From contig FLMG01000066.1 of the NCBI GenBank assembly GCA_900088475.1, forward strand, positions 1 through 24,885: a stretch of 24,885 nt of DNA, read 5' to 3'. Below are positions 1-11,374 of this stretch, in pieces. Each line of letters starts with the position of its first letter. Within the stretch, counting starts at the first letter, position 1. This DNA is from Hyphochytrium catenoides. Taxonomy: Eukaryota > Sar > Hyphochytriomycetes > Hyphochytriales > Hyphochytriaceae. The notes beneath the pieces are model-generated. The model made no database searches, was not told the DNA's origin, and worked only from the letters and a program-made list of their open reading frames with translations. Made by a program: the position numbers and the translations under genes.

Positions 1-26
1 CTCTCTCTCTCTCTCTCTCTCTCTCT
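1..26. repeat. (CT)n microsatellite at window edge
   Basis: An uninterrupted CT dinucleotide run opens the window, so its true left end is not visible. It matches the pyrimidine-rich character of the next 1.7 kb. Confidence 0.95.
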
Positions 27-1731
27 TGCTGGCTCTCTGCCATCATGAGCTGTAACGCCCACAGCCATAGAAAGGAAGAGGTAAAAGACGAGATAAAGCG
101 CATAGGTGCTTTAAGTATAGGACGCGAGAGACAGAGCGCTATGATGAGAGACAGAGTCCTTCGATGAGAAAAGAAACTACCTTTCGAGGCAGAAGGCGTT
201 AACGACTATGAAGATAATCCGTCTTCTCCTGGGGGAGCGGTCTGCTTCTGTGCAGGCTGCCGATTCCGGATAACACCTCTTTTTATTCTCAAGGAAAAGC
301 CTGTGTCCTGTGTCCCCTTTCTTGCTGACAAGGTTTTTCAAAAAACAGATATCCTTTCGGCTTCGGTTTTGGCGCTAACCCAAAGATAGACCTGGTGCTG
401 TATCTCTGAACAAAAATATTGAGCTAGGCTTTCTTAACCAACCAGTAGATTAACCTTCTACTCTATTCATCTCAGTGTTCTTCCTTCCCGTTAAGCGCCC
501 CGATCGTATGCCGCTACTTGCCTTGCAACCATTTCGGATTCGACATTTCGATTCGACTTCCCAGTATTATTTAAGAATAGTTCATTTTCCAGGGTGAGTG
601 TGATTACCAGTACTCGAAGATACTCCGGCCATGAGCTTCTACAGTTTAGGTATGGGATGCCTGTCAACAATACGTGCCCAACGTCCTCTCTCTCTCGTCG
701 CTTTCTTTCTTGATTGTTGCATCCTCTGTCTCTACATGGAGGCTCTTTAAGCGTGTCTGCTAACCACAATGCTAAATATCTCTTTTCACTCTTTCTCCAT
801 TTCTATATACTCTTTCTATTCCTCAGTGAGCTGTGTACAAACCAAACCCTTTGGAAGGCTCTTTTCACCCTTTTTACTACAGTCGTACTTCTCCCCTTTC
901 CTATTCCTTTGTCTCTCTCTCTCGGTCTCTTCTCTCTTTCTCTCTCTTCTCTCTTTCTCTCTTTCTCTCTCTCTCTCACTTCTCTCTTTCTCTCCTTTCT
1001 TTCTCTCTCTTCTCTCTTTCTCTCTTTCTCTCTCTCTCTCTCACTGTCACTTTCTCTCTCTCTCTCTCTCTCCCTCTCTCTCGCCCTCTCTCTCTCTCCC
1101 TCTCTCCTCTGCCTTGTCTTTATGTTCCCTTTGCCATCATGCGAGCACGTTCTCCCACTCGGTCTTCCTCCTCATCGCTGCTGCCACTTGGCCTTTCGCT
1201 TTGGCATCGCGTTCTCACGAAGACGAGGTCCTTGCCTACTCTTTTGAGACGAGGAGATCCTCTCTCTCTCTTTCTCTCTCCTCTTCGCTGTGGCTCTTCG
1301 TCAACAGCTCCCGCTCTTGAATGTCCTGAGCCCAAGCTCAAAGCTGGAACCTAGGATTTCTCCCACCGCCAGCGAGTTCCTACCCCACGACATTGTTGCC
1401 GTTCTTCTCTCTCTCTCTCCGCATTCTCCCGCTCTGCTCTCTCCCTCTTCACTTTTAGCCTCTGTTCTCGGTGTGCCCGCGTGCGCATTGCGATCTTCAG
1501 GAAGTCTTTCCTGCTCGAGAAGTCATTCTTGTTCTTAGAAGGTCACATTGACGGAGAACGTAGGCTAAGAGTCAATCTTCACAGCTAACTTCTGAGAACC
1601 GCGTCGCCCTTTGTCTTTTTAAGCTGTCTTCCTCTCTTTCTCCTCTCTCTCCCGTTGACTTCTCTTTCTCCTCTCTGCAAACGGAGAATGTGAAAGGAGA
1701 TCCTCTGGGCTGAAGCTTTGCGGTTGGCAGA
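27..1731. other. Non-coding, pyrimidine-rich region upstream of MKP1-like gene
   Basis: No recognisable protein or RNA gene is visible. The open frames at 714-1354 are translations of CT repeats (Ser-Leu-Ser-Leu runs) and overlap each other in all three frames. A minus-strand open frame at 491-769 lacks an ATG at its start and matches nothing I know. CT-rich patches recur at about 907-1110, 1258-1290, 1405-1445 and 1620-1675. The region probably holds the promoter and 5' UTR of the downstream phosphatase gene. I see no clear TATA box. Confidence 0.6.
907..1110. repeat. Long CT-rich low-complexity tract with internal duplication
   Basis: About 200 bases of almost pure pyrimidine on the plus strand. 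A block of about 44 bases (937-980) recurs almost exactly at 1000-1045 with one extra CT, which indicates tandem duplication of a roughly 63-base unit inside the tract. It lies about 620 bases upstream of the MKP1-like start codon. Confidence 0.9.
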
Positions 1732-4176
1732 ATGGCAGCCAATGAGGTGCTTCAGAGCCCTTCTCTCTCCTTTGGAGAGGAAGATCTTACGAGGCTCAGA
1801 GATCCAGACGACGAAGGTAGGGAGAAAGATCTCTTAGCGGTCTCTTTATAAGTCATCTCGCCTTCCTTTCTTGCCGTCTTTCATCACCTTGAGACAGGGT
1901 GCTGGCCCTCTCTCTGCTGCGATCTTACCTCTCTCCTTTGACTTCTGTCGTCGTTTCCTTCATGTCAAACCGTTGAAAGTCTTCATCTTCTCGTTATCTC
2001 TCTTTCTCTCTTACTTTCCCTCTGTCTCCTTCCTTCTCTCCCTTGTTCTCGCTCTCTTTCTTATGGGAGATACACTGCGTATTCGCTCACCGTCTGTCAT
2101 TGTCCGTCTCCCTGCAATCTTCTAGGTTTTGATGATCCGCAGCACAAGAGGAAGCACAATCTCTCTTCCTTGCACAGCAGCGGCTCCTTAGCATCAGACA
2201 GCGATGAGGTGATGTACCTGACATCTTCTTCTTCCTGCTCGCCCCGCAGCAAGGAGCAGCTTGCCGCTGACGGAGGAGGTGGCAAAGGGAAGCAGGAAGA
2301 CACTCCTCATAAACGGCGGAGAGAGCACAGCCCTTTCTTTCCTCTCTCTTCTGCAAGTAAGGACTTCAAGCCGTCTCCATCGCTCTCTCGCCTCGAGGGG
2401 ACGCCAGACTCCTTGTCGTCTCTTGAAAACGATCAATCAGTGAGAGGAATCAAAGGGAGCGACGAAGGGAGGAATTCCCTCCTGAAGTCTCCCCGTACGC
2501 CGCTGTCCACTGCAGCTAGTGACGCTTCCTTCTACAGCGCTCTAGCAACCCCGGTGCCTTCCAGTCTTTCGTCTTCTTCTTCTTCTTCTCCCTACCTGTC
2601 CTCGCCGTCCACAGCTCTCCCAAATGCTCCTTTGTCCATACGAAAGCCTGAAGGAGGGAATGTACAGGGATTCAGCTCCCAGTGGAGACAGCTTTCTTCT
2701 TTAGGATCGTCTTCCCTTCCTCTCTCGACCCGGAATAGAGCAGCATCGGCCTCGGATGTCTCTCACTCTCTCGACATGGTCACAGAGGACTTTGCGGCCC
2801 TCTCCTCGCCTCGATGCTCTCTCGAGCCATCCAAGGACTTTGGCGGGCGCGCCTCTTATTCCTCTTTCTCTTCCTCTGTCTCCACGCCACGGAGAGAAAG
2901 GTCCTCATCCTCCGGCAGTAACTCCAGCTTTGCTCTTCCGACTCCTTCATCTCTCCCTCCTTCCGGTGCTAGCTCCTCAACTTCACTTCCATCTTTCTTC
3001 TCCTCTTCTCCCGCAAAAGACAGGCCAACATCGCGTATGACAATGGGAGCGAGGAAACAGCGGCAAATGTCACTCACTATTGATGTGCGTGACACTTCGA
3101 TGGCTACAGAGGGAGACCCAGGAGGAATGATCGGAGAAGGGGACGGATGCTACGCTCGTCCTGAGCTTGAAAGTAGCCGCCGCAACCAAGAAAAATATAA
3201 GAAGATATGCTCTCCCATATTGGATCACATCTTCGTCGGGGGCAGTGCTGCAGCTCAGAACAAGGCAGAACTCTTGGGCTTAGGCATCACTCACGTGATC
3301 AACTGTGCGGGCAAGGTGGCGCCAGACTTTTTTCCTGAGAGCTTTAACTATTGCACCTTCCGGATGAACGATCATGACTCTCAGGACATCACTGGACTCT
3401 TCTACAATGCGATTGAGTTTATTGAAGAGGCCAGGAAAAACGGTGGAAAGGTCTTTATACACTGTTTGAAGGGGATCTCTCGGTCACCAGCGATCGCCAT
3501 CGCCTACCTGGTGTGGGAGAGAAAATGGAGCTATGAAGAAGCATACAAGTTTGTCAAACAAGCGAGGCCGGTCGTCAATCCCAATCCGGGTTTCGTCTTC
3601 CAGCTGTGCGAATGGGAGCAAAGCAAGCCTCATGTCTCGAGACTCCCCGCAGTGTTCCGCGTCGATAGGCATCCGCCACCACCTGCTCAGCCCGCTGGTA
3701 CAGCTAAAGGGGGAGGAGAAGGCAAGGATGACGCTCGAACAGGGAAAGAACGATCCGCTTCTCTTGACAACTCTTCCTCGCCACTCCGTACAGCCTGGTA
3801 TCCTACGCTGTCATGTCCGCTGCACGTGACAGAAGAGGAGCTGCTAAGACCGTCCCAGGCGCTCTCAACGCACTGTTTGATCATTGCCGACAAAGAAAGG
3901 ATGTTTGCTTGGTATGGAAAGGGCTGTCCAAAGGAGTTCAGGGAGGTTGCCGCCGTTGCCTGTCGGCAATTGGGGACATATGAAGGCTTTCCGTCTACTG
4001 TTGTACATACGAGTCAAGGGGAGGAACCAGAGGAGCTGTGGGACGTGCTGAGACGTCTGCCCCCTAAGGTGCCAGCATTGTCTTGTGCCCTTCCATTAAC
4101 CTCTGGGCGTAGTGAGCTACCTCTTGCCACTCCCAGAGGCGGAGGAAGAGGGAAACCCAACCTTTTTGCTGAGTAG
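1732..4176 (+). CDS. MKP1: MKP1-like dual-specificity MAP kinase phosphatase with gelsolin-like domain
   Basis: Two exons, 1732-1816 and 2126-4176, encode 711 residues. An in-frame TGA at 1711 makes ATG 1732 the first Met. The 309-base intron (gtaggg...ttctag) joins in frame through a split Gly codon. Residues 1 to about 340 are Ser-rich and low complexity, probably disordered. The catalytic domain spans about 386-527: signature HCLKGISRS with nucleophile Cys475 and Arg481, and likely general acid Asp444 in RMNDHDSQDI. Residues about 595-675 (FAWYGKG, then EGFPSTVV and a GEEPEELWD end) resemble a gelsolin repeat. DSP followed by a gelsolin-like domain is the layout of plant MKP1, which inactivates MAP kinases by removing phosphate from their activation-loop Thr and Tyr. 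The substrate here is inferred. The gene converges on the PPP4R1-like gene. Confidence 0.9.
1817..2125 (+). other. Intron 1 of MKP1-like gene
   Basis: This 309-base GT-AG intron separates a 28-codon first exon from the main exon. It is CT-rich in its last third and contains no recognised element. Confidence 0.85.
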
Positions 4177-4622
4177 TCAGCAATATTCTGCCTCTAGTCT
4201 AGCCCTCTCCGGGTTCACTCCATGGCCCACAAGCACTAAGTGCCCCGACTAGAGAGTAGCACAGGGAACTTAAAACTGGCAATCGCCAATACGTGGGGTC
4301 CCTTCGTACTGCCACTGTCTATTGCTTCATAACCCTGATCCTCGAGCAGTCAGCGCTTGGAGCAAGTATTTATTTCATTCTATAAGCGGCTGTGGGCAAC
4401 CTAGGGCTCTTAATCAACTCTTTCCCAGCTCTACCTTCTCCATCTACTCTGAGGCCAGCCTTTTCTTCTTATGGAGGTAGGGCGGAGGCTGCCTGCTCGT
4501 TGTAGAGGGGCAGTGAGGGGCTAGCCTTAACAACAGAGGGTTGAAGGGCTAGCATTAACAATGGTCCCGAAAGTACATGGAGAGAGGAACATTAAGGTGC
4601 TCTACCCCGCTATTGCTAAGTA
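4177..4622. other. Convergent intergenic region
   Basis: These 446 bases lie between the stop codons of two convergent genes, so they should contain both 3' UTRs. I see no gene. An imperfect direct repeat around GGGCTAGC-TTAACAA occurs at about 4516-4533 and 4546-4562. The 8-base inverted pair CTCTAGTC / GACTAGAG lies near 4191 and 4246. Confidence 0.7.
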
Positions 4623-7600
4623 CTATGTATTTTTACTCTTCAGCGTTTCTCTGAGCTGACTGTGAAGCTCCGTAACTAGCCTTTGAACCTCAGCATCCAC
4701 AGACGTCGAGAGGGAAGAGAGTGCGTCGCACATTGCTTCATGTTGCTTAACCCAGTCTGCCACAATATTCGACAGTTAGTGGACACGTAGCATCTCTTGT
4801 GCTCAGCTACGCTGTACCTGGTGCATTAAATAAAGCCTTTGCCACTGCAAGCTGGACGTTCTTGACAGAGTCTGACGCTAGGCGAACACATTCCGGAAAC
4901 ATATCGGCTAAAAAGAGATTGCGACAGTCCTTGTGCTCCGCCTAGCGAGATGACACAAGAGTGGGCAGAATGCACCGATGGGAGCGAAACGTTAGGCGGC
5001 GGACAGAGTCAAACAACAGAGAGAGAGACCACTAGGGTCGCCACAGGAGATATTGGCGGGAGAAGAGGGAGTAAGGCATGTCGGTTAAGCGAAGGGCCAT
5101 CAGAGCAGATTGGGAAGGAAGAAGGAGCGATGGTCTAGTTCACGCTCAGGGGATATTGCTAACGCGTTATCTCTGTACAGCTACCTTCGAGCAGTACTCC
5201 ATCAAGGCCTGGCATATACGGATAAATATCTGCAATCGAGGCACCCAGGACATGATCAATCACTTCGTTTAGAACTCGCTCCTTATCCATAACCAAGTGA
5301 GTGAAGGGCGCCGCGCGTACCTGTCTCTGCTTGTACGTACTCGCCCGAGCCAGAGCTTGGAACTGACCTATGACCTCCCTAACCTTCTCGGCGGACAGAG
5401 AGCTATTGTACAATAAAATAGGGACAGCCTAATGGGGCAGAAAGGGAGGACAAGGCAGAACAAGTTGTTCCACCGATATTAGAGTTTAGGCGTAGCAACG
5501 ACGCAGAGAAGATAAACAGGCATCAGAAGTGAAGCAGGATAGAGCGGAGAGACGTTGTTTGAGCGAGAGTCGAGAAGTAGTGAACTTAAAAGAGAGACAG
5601 AAGATCAGGCAATAAGAGAGGGGCGCATCGCACCTGCACCGCAGTGTCCCTGACCAACGATACATCGTCGCTTAAGAGTGAGAAGAGGAGCGACAAGAGC
5701 TGCATCACCACCGAGGGAATGGAAGTAGACAAAACAAGGAGAGAAGGTAATTGTCCTGCAATAGCTTGCCGCGAACGCCATTGCGGTGGAGCTTTATCCT
5801 CAGCACCCACGAGCTGGGAGCAACAACAAAGAGAAAAGAAAATATGGAGACAATGGTTAGTCCCCAACTTTCTTTTAAAGTCAGTCACCGTCCGAACTCT
5901 TCCCGAGAACTCTTTCCGTCATCACTCTCTTAGAGCGGTCTTGCTTTGTATGTACTTGGCTACGCATAACCCTCCCTGTTGCCCCTAAAGCGCCTGCTTT
6001 CTCTCGCAGACTTACCGACTGAAGCGAGCCTACGTATTTTTCGTACTGTTGTGGACCTAACTCTTGGAGGAACTCCGCCACGTGCTTCAATGCACCGACC
6101 TGGACCTACACGCATGCACCAGGTACAGTTGAGCCGAGGAGCATATTGCTAAGCAAAGCCTATAAGCTGAGCTCCTTCAACAATGTTAGGTAAAGAGAAA
6201 GGGCTCAAGGGCCCAGAGGGATGAATCCATAGACGTGGCACAACGACTGTACGGACAGTGTAAAGGCAGGCCCTACCTCTATCTCATCGTTCAGAAACTG
6301 ATCCAAGACAGGCATTAAGTCCTTCTGTGAGAGTTCCTGACCAAGAATTCTAGCAACCTGGACGATCAGAGAGAAGAAATGGTTAGTGTATACAAGCCTG
6401 CGCGGCTGCGGGCCGGTGCGGCCGAGGGTTCTATGACGACCGGTGTAAGATGAGAGTGCGCGCGCAGAGAAAAGAAAGCCTGCCAAGGCTCTGATAGCAG
6501 TACCTCGTGCAAGGAGCAAGCAAGCGTTTTCCTGACCCTTGGCTTCTCAGCAGAGACAAGCTTGATGTACGGCGTCCTAAGCTGGTCCCAGCTACAATAT
6601 GATGGGGAGACAGGAGGACAAGAGAAAGAGAACGTCAGATATTAGTCGACACAATTCTCAACTGCTCATTCAGCATAGACAACTTCCTTCAAGCTCTATG
6701 TCTTGTCCGGCATCATTGCTCATCTATTACCTTTCGCGCCCCATGACAGAGAGAACTGCAGGCAGGCTAAAAGCACAAAAATATTGCACATCTACGTCCC
6801 ATTCCTGTTGCGTCTCTGGGTCTATTCCTTCTGCCATCCCAGTATAGTAGTCAAGAAGTTCTGAGTTAACGTGCTCTCGAGGAAGAGTGGCGATGAAGTG
6901 GCCCAGCTTATGGAACACGGCAGTGCGCACCCATCGCGATGGGTCAGTTATGAGACGGAGAACAGCCTACCCACATAAAGGCGTCAGAAAGAGAGAGAGA
7001 GAGAGAGAACTTCAGGAACTATCTTGGGGTACGCCGATGTGAGGTCCAAACGCAAGAATATGAATGATCTGAGGTAGCAGATCCTCGATGGCGATTCTTT
7101 GTTGTCCACAACAATGTGACGAGGATAAGCGCCTACCGGTAAAATCTCCTCGATCCTGATCTCCAGGGACACTGCCGAGGAGATCCTGACGATACTCTCA
7201 GCACAAGCCTTTCGGACACCCCAGATCTCGTCCTAGTTTTACCGGATGTGTACAAATAGAGAGATATGAGATTCAGAGAAGTCCAAAAGTATTTTGACGT
7301 TGGAGAGTAAAGAAGGGATCACTGGCATAAAGCATACGCGTTCATGTCGACAACTACCTCGCATAGCTGCAGAAAACTGGGCAGAAGTCTATCAACTGTC
7401 TCCTGTGTAACGAAGATAGGGATGATTGTGGGTCAAACTCTGATAAACCTTCAGACCGCACGGGCCGAAGATCGTCGGGACGTAGGGAGTTACGCCACAG
7501 CCTTTCTTACCATCTACCTCTCACTGGTTATCCGTCCACTCACAAAGCTACATCCCTCACGATGAGGAAAACATGTGGTGCTACCATTTCACGAATGCAT

Positions 7601-9767
7601 ACCTCGCTATCTGACTAAACCTAACGCCCATTCCTTCTTTTAAATGCTTTCCCTACGTCTGTTACCTCTGGTCCCACAATGGCACATATGCGGTCCATAT
7701 GCATCGCTGTCCACTTCCTGACTCTAAAAACTGGGTCTTCGGAGAGAGCTATGACCTCAGGAGTTATAAACTGCAAGCGCGAAGAGAAAAAGAAGGTAAA
7801 TCAAACTCGAAACGTATATTCGAGACGCGTCTTCGTTCAAACCATTCCATCCAACGCCGCGGAAACGAAGCGGAGGGACATAAGGTAGGAAAGTAATATA
7901 TTATCAGAAACAGAACTCTGACAGAGAGCAGGACTCTAAGCCAACCGAGGAGGGCACTTCAGCAAACTCGAATGGCAGCTACAAGTTGAACGTGCGGACA
8001 GACAGTCCTTACCTGATGGCACAGCTCTGCTCCTAGCATCTCAGCTAATTGAGCCATCAAGCCGACCTGCGTGCAATGACCCACCATGAGCAGTTAAATC
8101 CGTGTTGGAAGACCCAAGAGAACAAGAGAAGGGAACAGGCAGAGGGAACACCCAAAACCATGGCTGTGCAAATAGAGCGCAAAGCAAGGCAAGAGGTCTA
8201 ACCGCTGTCATCCGCAGCTCATCCTCTTCTACGTCATGAGCTAGCTCTAGGACCATCGTAAGGATGTGTTGGCCCAAATCATCTCGATGAATGAAGCGCG
8301 AGACCTCCACCAGCGCATCGCCAGATGAGTGGCGAACCTACGCAAAACGTAATAACGACCTCAGCAAGCATGCCACGACTGTCAATAGAGGACGAAGACT
8401 GATAAATAAGGTCAAAGTTTGAGTCCACAGGTTAAAAAGAGAGAAGAAAAAGTAAGTAAGACTGGTCAGAGAGTCATAGACGGAGTACTGAGCTCCATAA
8501 TTTGGTGCTGCAACGCGCTGCTCCCCGTACCTCCGCCTTTGGATCATGCAGAAGCTGGGATAGCACTGGAAGAATTCCCTCCACTAGCTCAGAATATCCC
8601 TGAACCCCACCATTTTGGATCAAAACCTAAGAAATGTGCGAGAAAAGGGAAGAGCAGGTAATAGTTAGCAGCAAACCATTCCTCCAAGAGACCCAAAGAC
8701 GGCAGAGATGATCAGATGAAAGGGAGAGAGAGAATGTCAGGCAGAGGTGATCAGATGAAGGAAAGCACTGAGAATAAACATAAAGCAGCCAAAGCTCAAA
8801 CGCATAGCCTGCTCTACGGTTCCTGGATGATTTACCTCTGATACTCCAGGAATTTGCTCTGCAAGGTGCTGTCTGACTACAGCCTCGTCATCTGTCACCA
8901 TCCTCTCCAGAAGTGGGACGAGGACAGAGAGAGTGGTTTCATAGCTACGCGAGACTTGTATTAGAAGAATGAAGCGGGACGTACGGGCGAGTCGGTCGAC
9001 TATAGAAGAGAAACAGTAGCGCTGTAACGTAGAATCACAGGGATAGTGCTGAGGATGTCTTGGCGAAATCAAGGCACAACCAGTCAGAGAGAAAGAGAAG
9101 CAATGGAGCAACGAGTGTTGATGTGCCATAGGTAAGACGCAGGGGAGGATACGGGGACGATGTGAAAGGGTAGTCCGTAGGAAATCTCACCCTTCCCGAC
9201 GGGCAGTTTCCGCTATCATCTTTATGTGGACCAACCTAGCAGAGGAAAGGCACAGAGGCAATGCAAGAAGTAAGCGTTGCTGCTCTCCAATGAATAATCC
9301 ACAATTTCCAGGAAAAGAAAGGGTGGAGTACGCTCAACACGAGATGGGGAGCTGGTGCCGTGACAGGTAAACAATGAGTGCGTCAGTAGCCACCACTCAG
9401 GAACAGAGCGAAGGGATAGAATGAAAGCAGCTTCTACTTCCTCTGCCCAGGTTAGCCCACATCTTCTTCATCTCTTCAGTCCTATAGCTTACCTTTGCAG
9501 TGCGATGTTGCTGAAGGCATACTTCTGTATCCGGTCTAGGTCCGACAAGCTATCATCGATGGTGAGGTCCTCGAACGTCGGGTGCTCGCTCCCATCCTCC
9601 AGAATCAGGACGTCCGACTCATCTATTCCGGCCCCCTAGGAATGGAATCGAGGCAGGATGTTATAAGAGCGAGGTTATCTTGGTTAGAGACAACCACTAA
9701 CAGAGTAAAAAAATGGTATTGCGCCGGCAGGTGACGAGAGAGTTCCTCCGATAACGGTTGAGGTCAT
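4623..9767 (-). CDS. PPP4R1: PPP4R1-like HEAT-repeat regulatory subunit of protein phosphatase 4
   Basis: Nineteen exons, in transcript order: 9702-9767, 9493-9635, 9191-9235, 8836-8944, 8531-8626, 8203-8337, 8013-8066, 7666-7770, 7358-7402, 7137-7232, 6731-6966, 6504-6591, 6277-6357, 6016-6099, 5634-5813, 5321-5428, 5185-5229, 4818-4941, 4623-4756. They encode 657 residues. Diagnostic blocks are WGVRKACAE, ITDPSRWVRTAVFHKLG, VRKTLACSLHE with ILGQELSQKDLMPVL, and VKNVQLAVAKAL. Their order matches animal PPP4R1, an all-helical scaffold that binds the PP4 catalytic subunit. The animal protein is about 950 residues. This one lacks its long central insert: DPSRWVR runs within one exon to the YFCAFSLPAVLSVMGR segment. 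Fourteen of 18 introns are phase 0. Exon 1 (22 residues) is the least certain: it fits frame and splice rules but has no conserved residues. The intron 6 donor, gttaga, is non-ideal. Confidence 0.88.
6987..7009. repeat. (GA)n microsatellite inside an intron
   Basis: A GA run on the plus strand is a CT tract on the transcribed minus strand, within intron 10 of the PPP4R1-like gene. It sits about 20-40 bases before the 3' splice site (gtgggtag, next to 6966), where it can act as the polypyrimidine tract. Confidence 0.85.
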
Positions 9768-10207
9768 AGCGCTTTGGACGTGTATGGAGAGCCGGTGGAG
9801 TGGAAAGGAGCCTTACATCCATCTTTAGCGATCCAGAATGTGAGCTTTCGTGACGCCTTTAGTCCCACGAGATGTGCTGGTTGTCGGCTGTTCCTCGAGG
9901 CCTCTGCCTCATTAGAGGAGCCCCCTCGTGGCCGTGGGAAACATTGTCGACCGTCAGGCAAGGGACCTTTGACTGCCTCCGATCATCCAGCACTCTTGAT
10001 AGCACCCAGATGGACAAGTAAGCGGCAGCGTATATCGAGGTGCACTCTCTCAGGTTCGACTACTTGCTTTGCAGAACGTTACAGCCCCCAGCTGGAGTCA
10101 GGGGTAGAGCGCTACGAGGCGTCCAGACAGTTCTTCAGCTCTAGCTCTATGTAATGCCTCTAGAAAGACGTCTCCTCTTCTTGACATCCAGATGCAGTTA
10201 AGAGGTA

Positions 10208-10252
10208 GATAGATAGAGAGAGAGAGAAGGAGAGAGACAGTCAGAGAGAGAG
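10208..10252. repeat. GA-rich microsatellite
   Basis: A stretch of GATA and GA repeats with a few interruptions lies in the intergenic region. The minus-strand Ser-Leu-rich open frames here are its translation and not a gene. Confidence 0.85.
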
Positions 10253-11029
10253 TGGGACAGACACGTGACCACGACGAGCCAACACGATATCGCTTCGGCG
10301 TCTGCGTGTGAAGCTCTGACTTCGTCTCTGTCTGTAGGTCGCCAACTTTTTTCCGCTTCTTTCTTTGCTGCCAAACCTGATCTGAGACCCATATAATGGG
10401 TATCATGGGCTACTGGTTTTACTATCCATGGGCAACTTGGGCGTCCTATATATATCATGGGCGGTAGTTCTTCAGTTAGACCTGGGTTAGCTGAGGGCCA
10501 TGGAAAGGAGCCGTTGGGCTTGCCGTTAGACCCAAGTTCATCATTCATCATCATCTCCAGTCTCTGTCTGCATCATTTCTTCAATCTTCATCATGGTCCC
10601 GTCAGGGAAGAAGAAGGGAACTACGGCCATCTCCTTCATCCTCAACCTCTCACTACCCTTCTCTTTATAGCGGTCATAAATGTAGAAGCTGGAAGCTACT
10701 ATGAAGTCCTAGTGCTTCCACGAGGGAGCCGTCACTAGCACTAGCGATGTAAAGAGTTAAGAGGGTACGTGCGGCGATGGACCGTTATTGTATGCTGTTC
10801 ACAGCATGAGGGGCGCCTTGGAAGGATGCTGAAAATCCGCGGAGCTCTCTGCGTGAGACTCAGAAAGTAGTCCTGCCTGAGGCAAGGAATCTGTTTATTC
10901 TACTTCACGGCGCTGACAAGTTAAATCTCTAAGTTTCTTACGGTGTCCATTGTGCTTGAGAAATGATGCGTTATATGCTGTCATAACATAGTGAACATAC
11001 ATAGGTCTGCCACTCGCCTTCCTAGTCCC

Positions 11030-11191
11030 ATGATGTCCTACACCTTCCGAGAGAATGTGATGGGCAACCTCCTAGACACACGGGAAACCCAAAGTAATAA
11101 AGTAATATACTATAGCCGACGCATGGAAGACCCCAATGGCACAATCGAGATCACAGCCCGAAACACCTTCCGACAGAGTCAGAGAGCATGA
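11030..11191 (+). CDS. Hypothetical 53-residue ORF (weak)
   Basis: The frame runs from an ATG-ATG pair at 11030 to TGA at 11189. The product is polar and charged (contains RRMEDPNGTIEITARNTFRQ). It has no membrane segment or signal peptide and resembles no family I know. An acceptor-like cttcctag ends just before it (11024), so it could be the last exon of a longer gene, but I found no convincing upstream exon. The words ACACCTTCCGAGAGA and ACACCTTCCGACAGA occur near its two ends. It may be chance. Confidence 0.2.
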   Translation: MMSYTFRENVMGNLLDTRETQSNKVIYYSRRMEDPNGTIEITARNTFRQSQRA

Positions 11192-11374
11192 CATTGGCGC
11201 CATAGCCTCGAAGTCGTACCGCCGTGGTTGTAAGACCATCCACTGCTCAACGCTTCGATAAGGACCTATCCTGTCTGGAGGTCGGAGGGCAATCTGAAGA
11301 CCAACAGCGTCGAGCGGGAGGAGCCCGGAGAACCGAATCGAGTGTCGGCACTAGGAGAAAGGGTGGTTCCCACA

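Larger units (their letters stand above)
9768..11374. other. Intergenic region without a recognised gene
   Basis: No conserved protein or RNA was recognised in 1.6 kb. A good intron-like segment on the plus strand (gtaagc at 10018 to tgctttgcag ending 10074) follows an open frame from ATG 9872. The joined product would be only about 71 residues with no familiar motif. Another strong plus-strand acceptor-like site (tctctttatag) ends near 10671. Repeated TGGGC/TGGGT words lie at 10388-10470. Nothing here supports a confident gene. Confidence 0.5.

Noticed and set aside
491-769. 92-residue minus-strand frame near the left end
   Set aside because: It starts at TTG, has no familiar motif and lies in the low-complexity upstream region.
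714-1354. Overlapping Ser/Leu-rich open frames of 173-183 residues on the plus strand
   Set aside because: They exist in all three frames at once and are translations of a CT repeat. No ATG context or conserved motif supports them.
8041-8202. Read-through of the PPP4R1 exon 6 frame (RPLALLCALFAQPWFWV)
   Set aside because: Family conservation jumps from ELRMTA to VGLMAQLAEMLG, so this stretch is intron, although its donor (gttaga) is imperfect.
9774-10154. 126-residue plus-strand frame divergent from PPP4R1
   Set aside because: It starts at TTG with no ATG in a useful place, resembles nothing, and crosses a better intron-like segment (10018-10074) in another frame.
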